A DNA stretch of 64,000 nucleotides from Alphaproteobacteria bacterium (GTDB lineage Bacteria > Myxococcota_A > UBA796 > GCA-2862545). The stretch covers positions 62,001-126,000 of the forward strand of contig JACKEQ010000008.1 of the NCBI GenBank assembly GCA_020632885.1, read 5' to 3'. A program made the position numbers and the translations under genes. The notes beneath the pieces were generated by a model. It was not told the DNA's origin, did not search any database, and saw nothing but the letters and a program-made list of their open reading frames with translations. Shown here piece by piece: positions 49,551-58,950 of this stretch. Numbering within the stretch: the stretch's first letter is position 1; each line of letters begins with the position of its first letter.

Positions 49551-52500
49551 ATGCAAAGCGCTCTGGGACGGTACGAGCTCAAGCAGCCCCTCGGGAAGGG
49601 GGGCACCGGCGAGGTGTGGGAGGCCGTCCTGCGCGGGCGGATGGGCTTCCGCAAGCCCGTGGCGCTCAAGTGGGTGAAGCCGAGCGACGTCCCCAACGAG
49701 CTCGAGGAGGCCACCCTCCTCAACGAGGCCCGCATGGGCGCGCGTTTCTCGCATCCGAACGTCGTGGCGACGTACGAGGCCGGGGTGGCGGACGGGCGCC
49801 GGTTCATCGCGATGGAGCTGGTGCGGGGGTCGAGCGTGTACGACCTCGCGCGTGCGGGGCGGGTGAACCCGCGCATGCTCGTCGACATCGGGCTCCAGGC
49901 GGCGGCCGGCCTCACCCACATCCACGAGCAGTCGGTGGGGTCCGGTCAGGCGCTGGTGCACCGCGACATCAAGCCCGGGAACCTGCTGGTCGACCGTGGC
50001 GGGGTGGTGAAGATCGCGGACTTCGGCATCGCCCGGCTCGCGCGCAGGCAGCACGGCACCGTCAGCATCGCGGGGACCCCCGGCTACATGGCGCCCGAGC
50101 AGACCTTCGGGCACGACGACCCACGATCGGACCTGTTCGCCCTCGGCGCGACGCTGTTCTACCTGGTCACCGGGCGGAGCCCGTACGGCTTCGGCCGCGA
50201 GGCCCTGCGGCAGGTCCAGCTCATCGACGCCATCACGGCGGGCGAGGGCTTCTGGGACCCCATCCGCACCTTCCTCCCGGGCCTCGAGGTCGTGATCGGC
50301 CGGTGTCTGCGGTGGGAGCCCGCCGAGCGGTACGCGACGGCCCGCGAGCTGGCCCGGGCCCTGCGTCCGCTCATGCCCACGGCAGCCATGCCGGGGCTCG
50401 CGATGTTGGGTCGGGCCCGCGAGGTCACCGCGCAGATGGTGCTCGATCCGCCCACCCACGTGCCCTCGGTCCCGAGCGGCGAGGAGGCGCTCCCGCTCCT
50501 CGGGCGTGCCGACGAGCTCGAGGAGGTGCTCGACGCCCTCGCGGGCGGCGCGAGCGTGGTGGCCCTCTGCGGCGCGCCCGGAAGCGGGAAGTCGCGCCTG
50601 GCCCTCGCCGCCCTCGATGCGCGTGGGGGCGACACGCTGGTGGTGCCGCTGGCGGGCGCCGAGTCCGAGGGTGCCGTGATCGCGGCGGTGTCGGCGGCTC
50701 TCGGCAGCCGCAGCGACGAGGACGGAGTGCTGGCGAGCCTGAAGGCGCGGGGAGGGGGCACGCTGCTCCTCGACGGTCTGGGCGACCTGCCGAGCGATCG
50801 GCTCCTGTGTGCGTGGTCCGACGGCTCGGAGGTGGCCTTCCTGGTCACGTCGCGCCGGCGCCTCGACGTGCCCGGGCACCACGCGCTCCTGCTCGGTGGG
50901 CTGCCGCGCGACGCGTCCCTGGCGCTCTTCGACCTGGTGGCCGGTGAGCTGGTGGACCCCGCCCATGCGGACACGGTGGCCGAGGGTCTCGACGATCTGC
51001 CGGGTGCGTTGGTGCTCGCCGCACGTCGTCTCGAGCACGTCGACATCGCGGTGATGGCGGAGGGCATCGAGGGCGCGCGCGGCATCCGGAACCCCGATCG
51101 CACCGGGCGTCCGGGCCTGTGGTCACCCCTCGAGAGTGCGTGGCGTCGCCTGGACGAGCCCGCCCGGCAGGCGTGGGCCCAGCTCTCGGTGTTCGCCGGA
51201 CCCGCCACGGGCGAGGCCGTGGAGGCGGTGGTGCGCGTTCGGGGCGCGAGCCTCGACGACGCGCTGGACGACCTCGTGGTGCGACTCCTCGTGGACTGGG
51301 ACCCCGTCGAGGACCGGTACACCTGCCTGCGTCACCACGGTGCCTTCCTGCGCAGCCGTGTGGACGACCTCCAGGCGCTCCGCGACCGTCACCTGGCGTG
51401 GTACGCAGCCCACGGAGACCCCGCGACCGACGTCGACGACCTCGTGGCGGCGCGGGAGCACGCCGTGCGGCGGAAGGACGACGCGCTGGTCCGGAGGCTC
51501 TCGGGGCGACTCGCACCCCTCGTGGTGGAGCGGGGGCCACTCTCCCTGGCCGCCGAGGTCCTCGCGCGCGCCCCGGACAGCCCGGAGGTGCTCCGGGCGC
51601 GGGACCTCCTCTCGGCCCGGTCCAGCGACCTCCGCAAGCCGCCGTTCCCTCCGGACGCCCCGCACCGGCTGCTGATGCTCGCCCGCCACCACCTCCTCTC
51701 CGACCGGCTCGCCGACGCGCGGTCCCTCCTCGGGCGGCTCGGCGCTCCGTGGGCCGACAGCGTCGTGGAGGCCCGTCTGGCCGGGCGTGCGGGGGCCCTG
51801 GACCGCGCGCTGGAACACGCCGAGCAGGCCGTCACCCTGGCCACCGCCAGCGGCGACGATCACGCACAGGCGGAGGCGTGGCTCGCGCGGGGGCGGGCGT
51901 CCAGGGGCCTCGGGGAGCTCCAGGCGGCCCTCCGCGACCTCGAGCGGGCCTCAGATCTCGCGCGACTGTCGGGCGACCGGGCCGTGCTGTTCGACGCGGC
52001 GAGCGAGGCGGTCGGTGCGAAGCTGGCCCTGGGCCTGGAGGGGGTCACCGCCGAGGCCGTGCGGGCCCTCGTGGACGCACGGCGGTACGGGGCCCCCTGG
52101 GCCGTGGAGCAGGCGTCCCTCGACCTCACCGAGGTCTGGGTGGCCGCGGGCCGGGTGGCGGAGGCCAGCACGATGGTGCCCGATCGTCCGCTCACGGATC
52201 AGGGCTTCCGTGCCGCACGCTGGTGCTGGGTGCGTGGCCTGGTGCGGCATGCGGCGGGTGAGCCCGGAGCCGTCGCGCTCCTCCAGCGTGCGGTGGCTCT
52301 CTCCGATGTGCTGGGCAACGCCGATCCCGGGATCCTCGCCGTGCTCGCGCGCCTCCACCTCGACCAGGGCGACCCGGAAGCGGCTGAGGCGGCCATCGCG
52401 CGCGCCGTGGACGTGCAGGACCGCGTGGGCAACGGCTTCGCCCTCGTGGAGCTCCACGCGCTCGCGGCCAGGGCTGCGCACGCACGGGGCCAGGCAGCGC

Positions 52501-52616
52501 AACCGCACCTCGCGCGAGCGCGCCATGCGGCTGCTCGTGCAGCCCTGCCCGAGCGGAGCCGCGCGATGGTCGCCCTGGCCGCCGCCCTGGCCGCATGTCG
52601 CTCCGCGGGCGTCTGA
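49551..52616 (+). CDS. Ser/Thr kinase fused to STAND ATPase and TPR repeats
   Basis: 1021 residues. The kinase domain (about 8-270) is complete: LGKGGTGEVWEA, catalytic Lys40, HRDIKPGN (His137), DFGIAR and GTPGYMAPEQ. The STAND ATPase has Walker A GAPGSGKSR (341-349), Walker B TLLLDGLGDL, sensor FLVTSRR and a LPGAL motif in place of GLPLAL. From about 650 on it is TPR-like. There is no membrane helix, so the signal is sensed in the cytoplasm, probably by the TPR part. Myxobacteria are known for kinases of this type. Confidence 0.88.
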   Translation: MQSALGRYELKQPLGKGGTGEVWEAVLRGRMGFRKPVALKWVKPSDVPNELEEATLLNEARMGARFSHPNVVATYEAGVADGRRFIAMELVRGSSVYDLARAGRVNPRMLVDIGLQAAAGLTHIHEQSVGSGQALVHRDIKPGNLLVDRGGVVKIADFGIARLARRQHGTVSIAGTPGYMAPEQTFGHDDPRSDLFALGATLFYLVTGRSPYGFGREALRQVQLIDAITAGEGFWDPIRTFLPGLEVVIGRCLRWEPAERYATARELARALRPLMPTAAMPGLAMLGRAREVTAQMVLDPPTHVPSVPSGEEALPLLGRADELEEVLDALAGGASVVALCGAPGSGKSRLALAALDARGGDTLVVPLAGAESEGAVIAAVSAALGSRSDEDGVLASLKARGGGTLLLDGLGDLPSDRLLCAWSDGSEVAFLVTSRRRLDVPGHHALLLGGLPRDASLALFDLVAGELVDPAHADTVAEGLDDLPGALVLAARRLEHVDIAVMAEGIEGARGIRNPDRTGRPGLWSPLESAWRRLDEPARQAWAQLSVFAGPATGEAVEAVVRVRGASLDDALDDLVVRLLVDWDPVEDRYTCLRHHGAFLRSRVDDLQALRDRHLAWYAAHGDPATDVDDLVAAREHAVRRKDDALVRRLSGRLAPLVVERGPLSLAAEVLARAPDSPEVLRARDLLSARSSDLRKPPFPPDAPHRLLMLARHHLLSDRLADARSLLGRLGAPWADSVVEARLAGRAGALDRALEHAEQAVTLATASGDDHAQAEAWLARGRASRGLGELQAALRDLERASDLARLSGDRAVLFDAASEAVGAKLALGLEGVTAEAVRALVDARRYGAPWAVEQASLDLTEVWVAAGRVAEASTMVPDRPLTDQGFRAARWCWVRGLVRHAAGEPGAVALLQRAVALSDVLGNADPGILAVLARLHLDQGDPEAAEAAIARAVDVQDRVGNGFALVELHALAARAAHARGQAAQPHLARARHAAARAALPERSRAMVALAAALAACRSAGV

Positions 52617-52701
52617 AGGTCGTCACGTACCCGATCCGGGTGATGTCCGGAGCTTCAGCTCCTCCTACCATGCCCGATGGGGGAACCCGGAGACCCGTGG
52701 A

Positions 52702-53640
52702 ATGAACCTGTCTGTCGAGCTTCACGCCTCGACGCTCGATGTGGAGCCCATCCTGGCGGCCGTGGCCGACGCGGGCGTCACCGAGGACGTCGTGGTGTGC
52801 GGTGTGTGCGCCGACGATGCAGGCAGGATCCGCCTCTACGGATTCGGCGCCGGTCCGTCCGACTCTGCGCGTCGTTTCCTGCGGTTCGCCACGCGTCCCA
52901 CCCAGCGTGCGCTGTGGGGCACGTACGCACCGTTCGAGCGCACGCCGGAGGCGCAGCGCGACCGGTTCTGCACGCTCAAGGACGTCGTGGATCCGGTGAG
53001 CTGGCCGAGCTCTCCGATGTTCCAGCAGCTCTACCGCCCGGCCGGTGTGGTCGACGAAGCGCGCATGATCGTCTGCGCGGGCGAAGTCATCGTGGCCCGC
53101 GTGGCCGCCCTTCGCCTCGGCAACACCTCACCGTTCGACGAGGGCGAGCTGCGCCGCCTGCGGCGCCGCCAGACCCACGTCGCGGAGGTCGCCAGGGCCA
53201 CCTACAACCTGCCCTCGGCCGCCGACACCCAGGTCGTGCTCGGCGCGAACGGCGACCTCCTCCACTGGTCCGAGCCGGAGCCCGACGACGACCTGCTCGG
53301 CGTGGCGCGGGAGGCCGTGGCGCGCCACCGGGAGCGCGCGGACGGTCGGCTCGCCACGATGGTCGGGTCGCATCGGGTGCGCACGCGGCGCCTGCACTCC
53401 GCGGGTCACACGAGCTACCTCGTGCAGATCGATCCCTGCCAGCCTCTCAGGCTCCACCCGCTCGGCCGGCTCACGGCCAGGCAACAGCAGGTCGCGGAGC
53501 TCGCGGCCGTCGGGCTCTCCACACGCGAGATCGCCGAGACGCTCGACCGCTCGGCCCACACGGTGCAGACGCTCCTCAAGCACGCCTATGCGCGCCTCGG
53601 GGTCGTCAACCGCGTGGAGCTCGCGCAGCTGTTCGAGTAG
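52702..53640 (+). CDS. LuxR-family transcriptional regulator
   Basis: 312 residues. The C-terminal helix-turn-helix is LTARQQQVAELAAVGLSTRE then IAETLDRSAHTVQTLLKHAY. The N-terminal 240 residues form an unknown sensory domain, possibly GAF-like (RMIVCAGEVIVARVAALRLG). It has no receiver domain. It is 85 bases downstream of the kinase gene, which makes it a possible substrate or output. The end overlaps the convergent matrixin gene by 35 bases. Confidence 0.85.
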   Translation: MNLSVELHASTLDVEPILAAVADAGVTEDVVVCGVCADDAGRIRLYGFGAGPSDSARRFLRFATRPTQRALWGTYAPFERTPEAQRDRFCTLKDVVDPVSWPSSPMFQQLYRPAGVVDEARMIVCAGEVIVARVAALRLGNTSPFDEGELRRLRRRQTHVAEVARATYNLPSAADTQVVLGANGDLLHWSEPEPDDDLLGVAREAVARHRERADGRLATMVGSHRVRTRRLHSAGHTSYLVQIDPCQPLRLHPLGRLTARQQQVAELAAVGLSTREIAETLDRSAHTVQTLLKHAYARLGVVNRVELAQLFE

Positions 53641-55228
53641 GCCGCCGGCGGAGCGCGAGGGCGAGCAGCCCGAAGAGCACGCCCCCGCCAGGCCCGCTGC
53701 CGGTGCGGCATCCACAGGTGTCGATGGGGGTGCCGGTGTCCTCGGGGCCCCCGTTGGCCGTGCACCGCACGTCCAGCTCGAAGTCCGACGTGTTGCCGGA
53801 GAACCCGTCGACAACCACCATGTACGTGGTGCCGCCCACGGCCTCGAACGTCAGCGACTCGTCGTCGTCGTTCTCGTTGCCCGAGAACGCGAGGCACGCG
53901 TCCTCCGAGCACCCGCCAGCCACCTTCTCGGACACGAACAGATCGAGGTCGCGGGCGAGACCCGAGAGGCGCAGGCTCACCGTGGAGTCCTCGGGAGGCG
54001 TGAGCTCGTAGACGGCCTCCGGACCGGTGGTCTGCCAGCCCACGCAGCCCCAGGCCTGCACGTCGTTCACGAAGCCGAAGTTGGAGCCGACCGTGCTCTG
54101 ACCGCACGTCAGCGGCGGGAGCTCCGCGACGCACGGCCCACCGCCCTCGGCCCGCGGGCAGAGCGTGGTGATCGTGAAGTCGGCGATCGCCCCGTCGTAG
54201 CCGTCCGCGACCACCGTGTAGGTCACCCCGCCCGACCCGTTGAAGACGAGGACCTCGTCCGCGGTGCCCTCGTTGTTGGACGACAGGCAGTTGTCGGGCT
54301 CGCAGGACCCCCCGCTCTCGGTGGTGACGATGAGGTCCACGTCGGCCGTGAGCCCCGTGAGCGCCACGGTGACCTCACCGTCCTCGTTGGGCGTGAAGGT
54401 GTACACGGCCTCCGGACCGGTGAGCGGGAACTCGGAGCAGCTGTAGGCATCGATGGACGCCACACCGGCGTTGTCGGTGGACAGCGTGGCATCGCAGCCG
54501 ATCTCCGAGTCCACCGTGCACGAGCAGCCCGGGAACAGCGTGCAGTCGGGGTCCGCACAGTCCGCCTGACCGTCGCCATCGTCGTCCACGCCGTTGCCGC
54601 AGAGCTCGAGAGCGCCGCAGTTGCCGGGGTACGTGTCGCAGACTGCGGTCTCGTCGTCGGGATGCAGGGTGCGGGGACCCGTGCCCCCCGAGTAGTACGC
54701 GTACATGGTGGCCTGGGCCACCGCGCTGTGATCGAGCCCGAGCCAGTGGCCGTTCTCGTGGGCCATGATGCTCTGAAGGTCGGTCTTGCCTGGCCCGGGG
54801 TTGGCCGTGACCGAGAAGTCGAAGCCCACCGCGTTGTAGATCTGGTCTCCCGAGATGATCCGGCAGTCGTTGGTGTAGTAGACGGGCACCGTGATCGCGA
54901 TGACCGAGTTGACGCTGCCGAGCGCCGGATCCCAGGAGGACTCCTCGAAGGCCACCACGTTCGTGTTGTCGTTCGTGTCGTAGGGGGTGGTGGTGGTGCC
55001 CGAGTAGCTGGACTGCCAGGACGTGCAGCAGCCCTGGGTGTCGCTCCACACGGACCAACCCGCGAGGTTGGCGTCGACGATGGCCTGGTTGCCGAGGGTG
55101 CTGTGCGCCCGACCGTCCGCGCCGAGGTGCAGGTGCCAGTCCGTGAACCCGCTGTCCCAGCGGGTGGGCTGACCCCCGCAGACCGCGATGTGCTCGTAGC
55201 CCCACGCGGTGAGGGCGAGCAGGATCAA
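53606..55228 (-). CDS. Secreted matrixin-type metalloprotease with MYXO-CTERM tail
   Basis: 540 residues. A short signal (LLALTAWG) precedes a matrixin domain with the zinc motif HENGHWLGLDH (157-167) and a Met-turn (ATMYAYY). Next comes a MopE-like motif (CGNGVDDDGDGQADCADPDC), then two PPC-like beta domains (TGPEAVYTFTPNEDGEVTVA and TGPEAVYELTPPEDSTVSLR). The C-terminus has TCGCRTG, a hydrophobic stretch and RRR, a MYXO-CTERM-like sorting tail. TTG start overlapping the stop of the upstream gene (TTGA). Confidence 0.85.
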   Translation of the reverse strand: MILLALTAWGYEHIAVCGGQPTRWDSGFTDWHLHLGADGRAHSTLGNQAIVDANLAGWSVWSDTQGCCTSWQSSYSGTTTTPYDTNDNTNVVAFEESSWDPALGSVNSVIAITVPVYYTNDCRIISGDQIYNAVGFDFSVTANPGPGKTDLQSIMAHENGHWLGLDHSAVAQATMYAYYSGGTGPRTLHPDDETAVCDTYPGNCGALELCGNGVDDDGDGQADCADPDCTLFPGCSCTVDSEIGCDATLSTDNAGVASIDAYSCSEFPLTGPEAVYTFTPNEDGEVTVALTGLTADVDLIVTTESGGSCEPDNCLSSNNEGTADEVLVFNGSGGVTYTVVADGYDGAIADFTITTLCPRAEGGGPCVAELPPLTCGQSTVGSNFGFVNDVQAWGCVGWQTTGPEAVYELTPPEDSTVSLRLSGLARDLDLFVSEKVAGGCSEDACLAFSGNENDDDESLTFEAVGGTTYMVVVDGFSGNTSDFELDVRCTANGGPEDTGTPIDTCGCRTGSGPGGGVLFGLLALALRRRPTRTAARAPRG

Positions 55229-55773
55229 GGCTGGCCCATCTGCAGGTGGCGCACGGCCTCGGCGAGATCCTCGAAGGTGCCGGGCTCCGGCAGCGACTCC
55301 GTGGCCTCCTGGACGGTGCCGTCGGTGGAGCGCTCGAAGAGCGCGATCCCCTCGAGCTCCCTGTGCACGCGGGCCAGGCGGCCGGTGCCCTCGACGTGCC
55401 AGACGCTCTGGGCCATCGCGGTGAGGTACCAGCGGCCATCCACCTTGCGCAGGAAGGCCACGACGTGGTCGCCGGGGGTGAGGCGACCGTCACCCGGCAC
55501 CACGATGGTGTGGTCGCCATGCACACCGCCGACCTGGCGGACGTTCAGCAGGGCAGGGGCCTGACCGGCCAGCACGGTCTCCACGTGCAGGCGCGTGTCG
55601 GTGTAGGCGCGGGAGGGGGTGAGCACGGGATCCGCGGTGCCCACACGGGCGTACACGACGGCCGTGGAGTCGGCGGCGAGCTCCTCGAGGCCCACGGCCA
55701 CCATGCTCGTGGCGGAGGCCGTGTGGGCGAGCGTGAGCCCCAGACACAGGACGACGGCGCGCAACCAACGCAA
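55225..55773 (-). CDS. Secreted protein paired with the matrixin gene
   Basis: 182 residues with a clear signal peptide (AVVLCLGLTLAHTASA). The body (STAVVYARVGTADPVL ... LLNVRQVGGVHGDHTIVVPG ... GDHVVAFLRKVDGRWYLTAM) is one beta-rich domain. Proteins with this pattern are often next to matrixin genes in myxobacteria, so it may be an inhibitor or chaperone; this is inference. TTG start with GGAGG six bases upstream. Confidence 0.65.
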   Translation of the reverse strand: MRWLRAVVLCLGLTLAHTASATSMVAVGLEELAADSTAVVYARVGTADPVLTPSRAYTDTRLHVETVLAGQAPALLNVRQVGGVHGDHTIVVPGDGRLTPGDHVVAFLRKVDGRWYLTAMAQSVWHVEGTGRLARVHRELEGIALFERSTDGTVQEATESLPEPGTFEDLAEAVRHLQMGQP

Positions 55774-55825
55774 ACGGACACCTCCACACGAGGAGGATAG
55801 CCCGGACGGCGCTCTCCGGCAGCCC

Positions 55826-57142
55826 TCAGGTGGTGGGCTGGTCCGCGCGCAGCGCCGAGATCCGGTCTACGTCGAACCCGCCGTCGTCGGTGATCCAGGC
55901 GTAGTCGACCTGCTGGCCGTCCACGATGGCGAACGTCGGGCGCCACGCCGGCGTACGGGTGAACAGGAACAGGCCGCCCCAGAGGGTGGCCGCCTCGGCC
56001 GCGATGAAGCCCAGCGCCCCGGAGAGCACGGCGGGAGCGACCCCGTTGAGCTGCTTGGCGAGCAGGAGGGCCTGGAAGGCCTCCCGTGCGCCCTCGCCGG
56101 CGATGGTGGGGGAGAGGAGCGTGGCGAGGATCTGGATGGTGGACCCGAACACGATGGGCCAGAACTTCGCGCCCACCACGCCGATGGCGAGGGCGGTGAA
56201 GAAGTAGACCACCGCGGTGGTGAAGTGGGTGACGAACTTCCCGAGCAGGGCGAGCATCAGGAGGCCCACCTTGCCCTCGTAGGCGCCCACTGCGGCGGTG
56301 AACCGGGTGACCTGGGCCTTCACGACGCCCCCGACCCGGTCGCCCAGGGGGAGCCGGTGGAGCACGGCAGCCACGAGATCCATCCCGCGCACGAGGAACC
56401 ACGGCCAGACGAGCCCCACCACCACGCTCGCGGAGATGCCACCGGCGACGAGCAGGATGGCGCCCGCGAGCATCGGCGCGGCGTCGGGGTTCCCCGTGTG
56501 CGAGGTCACGTCGACGATCACCTGGTACCCGAAGGGCAGGGTGAGCACCATGCCCAGGAAGAGCCCGGTGACCCCGATGAACTTCTCGAGCACCTTCGCG
56601 GTGACCGCACGCGGGGCGGCGTTGCTGTACCGCACGGCCTCGTAGAGCGTGTACCCGTCCAGGCCGAGGGTGGACGGGAGGAAGGTGCCGATGAAGCGGC
56701 CGATCAGGAAGGCCGTGACGATCTTCTGCCAGAACGGGAAGTGGATGCCCTGGCCGCGGAGGAGCATCCACCACGCGAAGGCAGACCCCAGCACACCCAC
56801 GAACTTGATGCCCATCGCGGCCAGGCCCCAGAACACGAAGGTCTGCGGGTCCACGGCCTGGAGGTAGGTCCAGAGGGCCTCGTACAGCGGCAGCTTCACA
56901 CCGTCCGCGTCGATGGGGTGGCGCAGGAGCGCCATGATGCCCACGACCGTGAACACGGCCTTCGCGGCGCTGCCGACCGCGCGCTTCCGGTCGGCGGGCA
57001 GCCCGCGGTGACCGGCGAAGTACAGTCCGAAGGACGCGAGCACCAGCACCAGGCCCACGAGCCCGAGGGAGCCCTTCCAGGCGAGCCAGGCGACACCGGC
57101 GAAGCTGAGCGCGGCGGTGCCGACGAGGAGCCAGGGGGTCAT
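55826..57142 (-). CDS. Lysylphosphatidylglycerol synthase TM/UPF0104-like membrane protein
   Basis: 438 residues with about ten membrane helices. IVTAFLIGRFIGTFLPSTLG, GDGYTLYEA-type (LGLDGYTLYEAVRYSN) and VLEKFIGVTGLFLGMVL are characteristic of the flippase-like AglD/UPF0104 family. It has no catalytic MprF domain, so it may move lipid-linked substrates. The C-terminal 50 residues are a soluble tail. It lies 39 bases after the MoaB-like gene. Confidence 0.75.
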   Translation of the reverse strand: MTPWLLVGTAALSFAGVAWLAWKGSLGLVGLVLVLASFGLYFAGHRGLPADRKRAVGSAAKAVFTVVGIMALLRHPIDADGVKLPLYEALWTYLQAVDPQTFVFWGLAAMGIKFVGVLGSAFAWWMLLRGQGIHFPFWQKIVTAFLIGRFIGTFLPSTLGLDGYTLYEAVRYSNAAPRAVTAKVLEKFIGVTGLFLGMVLTLPFGYQVIVDVTSHTGNPDAAPMLAGAILLVAGGISASVVVGLVWPWFLVRGMDLVAAVLHRLPLGDRVGGVVKAQVTRFTAAVGAYEGKVGLLMLALLGKFVTHFTTAVVYFFTALAIGVVGAKFWPIVFGSTIQILATLLSPTIAGEGAREAFQALLLAKQLNGVAPAVLSGALGFIAAEAATLWGGLFLFTRTPAWRPTFAIVDGQQVDYAWITDDGGFDVDRISALRADQPTT

Positions 57143-57181
57143 GCGGACGGTCTCCCGGGGAGAGGGAGCCGCCCGATTAAC

Positions 57182-58294
57182 TCAATGGTTCGACCACCGC
57201 AGCGTGAGGCTCGCCAGGACCTGCTTGGGGCTCCCGTCGTCGCGGAGCCGCTGACCGTCCCACTTGAACACCCGGCGCTCGCGCAGGATCCAGATGGCGT
57301 CGGACTCGAGGGCGAACAGGCGCCCGCTGCAGTCCGGGGGCGCCCGCCCCGTGGCCCGGACGGCCGCATCCTCGACGTCGGAGTCCGAGGGCGGGAGCAG
57401 CCCGAGGCCCTCGTCGATCGTGGTGCCCACGGGGTGGGGGTGGCGGTGCAGGACGACCATCTCCGCGAGCGGCTCGCCCCAGCTCACCGCCACCACCTTG
57501 CTGCCCGGACGGCGGAGGTCCGGCCACCCGTACAGCCCGTAGCGCCGACCCGACGGCAGGCGCATCGTGCCGATCTCGCCGGCCGTGTGGAGCACGTTCA
57601 CCACGGGCGCCAGGTTCTCGATGGGCTCCGGGAGGTCCTCGCGGCGACCGAGGTGCACCTCGGCCCGGAGCGCGCTCACGGCGGCGAGCCAGCCACGCGA
57701 CGGCACCTCGGCGGCCTCTTCGGGCGCCGGCGCGGAGGGGGCGGCGTCGCCGAGACCCAGGGACAGCGAGCGCGTGGGAGTGGCGGGGGTGGGCCGCGCG
57801 TCGCGGGGGGCCGGGGCGTCGGGGGTGTCCGTGGGCTCGGGCGTCGCGGGGAAGACGTCCTCCGCACCGTCGACGGGGAAGAGCACCGGGATGCCGGGCA
57901 GGAGCACGCGCGCCACGACCTCGTGGGCCGCCTCCGCGTGGTTGGGCACGCCGAACACGAGCACGTCGTCCACGAAGGCGGCCTCCGCGCGCACGCCCAT
58001 GGCCGCGATGTCGAGGGCTTCGGTGGCCACGGACCGCGCCCGCTCGCCGTAGCCGGGCACACGGCGGCCCTCCAGGTGATCGAGCGCCTCCGGGAAGGCT
58101 CCGCGGGGCCCGCAACCCCCGACGACCACGACGACGTCGGCCCCCGGGGCTCCCCGCACCGCACCGGCGATGGCGAGGGTGTCGTCCGCGGCGGGCGTAG
58201 GACCGGTGACGGTGTGGCCCGCGACAGCGAGCTGCTCCGCGACGTCCTCACCCGGGCCTCCGACGACCACCACATGGACCGAGAGCACACTCAT
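57182..58294 (-). CDS. MoaB/MogA-like domain fused to unknown C-terminal domain
   Basis: 370 residues. The first 140 resemble a molybdopterin-binding MoaB/MogA domain (VVVVGGCGPRG, RRVPGYGERARSVATEALDI, DDVLVFGVPNHAEAAHEVVA), but the usual TGGTG-x3-RD motif is altered to VGGCGPRG-x-F. Catalytic activity is therefore doubtful. A Pro/Ala/Thr linker (about 150-185) leads to a 180-residue domain (VNVLHTAGEIGTMRLPSGRR ... WSNH) that I do not recognise. Its ATG overlaps the mobA stop (ATGA). Confidence 0.65.
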   Translation of the reverse strand: MSVLSVHVVVVGGPGEDVAEQLAVAGHTVTGPTPAADDTLAIAGAVRGAPGADVVVVVGGCGPRGAFPEALDHLEGRRVPGYGERARSVATEALDIAAMGVRAEAAFVDDVLVFGVPNHAEAAHEVVARVLLPGIPVLFPVDGAEDVFPATPEPTDTPDAPAPRDARPTPATPTRSLSLGLGDAAPSAPAPEEAAEVPSRGWLAAVSALRAEVHLGRREDLPEPIENLAPVVNVLHTAGEIGTMRLPSGRRYGLYGWPDLRRPGSKVVAVSWGEPLAEMVVLHRHPHPVGTTIDEGLGLLPPSDSDVEDAAVRATGRAPPDCSGRLFALESDAIWILRERRVFKWDGQRLRDDGSPKQVLASLTLRWSNH

Positions 58295-58950
58295 TGGTCG
58301 ACCTCCACCCGAGGCAGAGCATACAGAACGGCCTCCGGCACCACCACCCCGCGCGCCCGCATCCGCGTGATCTCCCCGGACAGCGCGGCCCGCGGGTCGA
58401 GGCCCCGGATCCCCTCGAGCCGTCCCAACATGCGGACGAGCGGGAGGACGTCGGGCGGCGTGTTCCTGTCGAAGAGCTCGTCGGGCGGGAGGTCCACGGT
58501 GGGGAGCCCGTCGCCGAAGGCCCGCGCGGGTGCATCCGATGCCACGAGGGCCCGCAGTCGCTCGAGGTCGTGGGGGAAGACGCCCACGAGCGGGTGGCCG
58601 GCGGCCACGCAGGGGCCACGGGCGGCGAGGGCGGCCAGGGTGTGCACGGTGAGGGCGGGCAGGTCGCAGGGCACGATCAGCGCGGGCTCTCCGGCGTGCT
58701 CGAGCGCCGTGAGCACGCCACGCAGGGGATGTCGGGGCCCGTCGCCCTCGCGCACCACGGTGACCTCGCGCCCGTCGGGATGCATCCAGGGCAGCCCGTC
58801 CGGTGCCCGGCGCACGAGCGCCGCCTGCAGACCTGCGGCCTCCAGCCGCTCGCAGAGCCGGACCGCCGTCGGCCAGCCGTCGAGGGGCAGCCGGGCCTTG
58901 TCGGACCCCATGCGGCTCGACGCGCCGCCGGCCAGCACATAGCCCCGCAC
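58291..58950 (-). CDS. mobA: Molybdenum cofactor guanylyltransferase MobA
   Basis: 219 residues. It attaches GMP to molybdopterin to form the bis-MGD cofactor. The nucleotidyltransferase motif LAGGASSRMGSDKARL is at the N-terminus, with IVPCDLPAL and HPLVGVFPHDL after it. A C-terminal extension of about 25 residues is not typical. GTG start directly after the moeA stop (TGAGTG). Confidence 0.87.
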   Translation of the reverse strand: MRGYVLAGGASSRMGSDKARLPLDGWPTAVRLCERLEAAGLQAALVRRAPDGLPWMHPDGREVTVVREGDGPRHPLRGVLTALEHAGEPALIVPCDLPALTVHTLAALAARGPCVAAGHPLVGVFPHDLERLRALVASDAPARAFGDGLPTVDLPPDELFDRNTPPDVLPLVRMLGRLEGIRGLDPRAALSGEITRMRARGVVVPEAVLYALPRVEVDQ

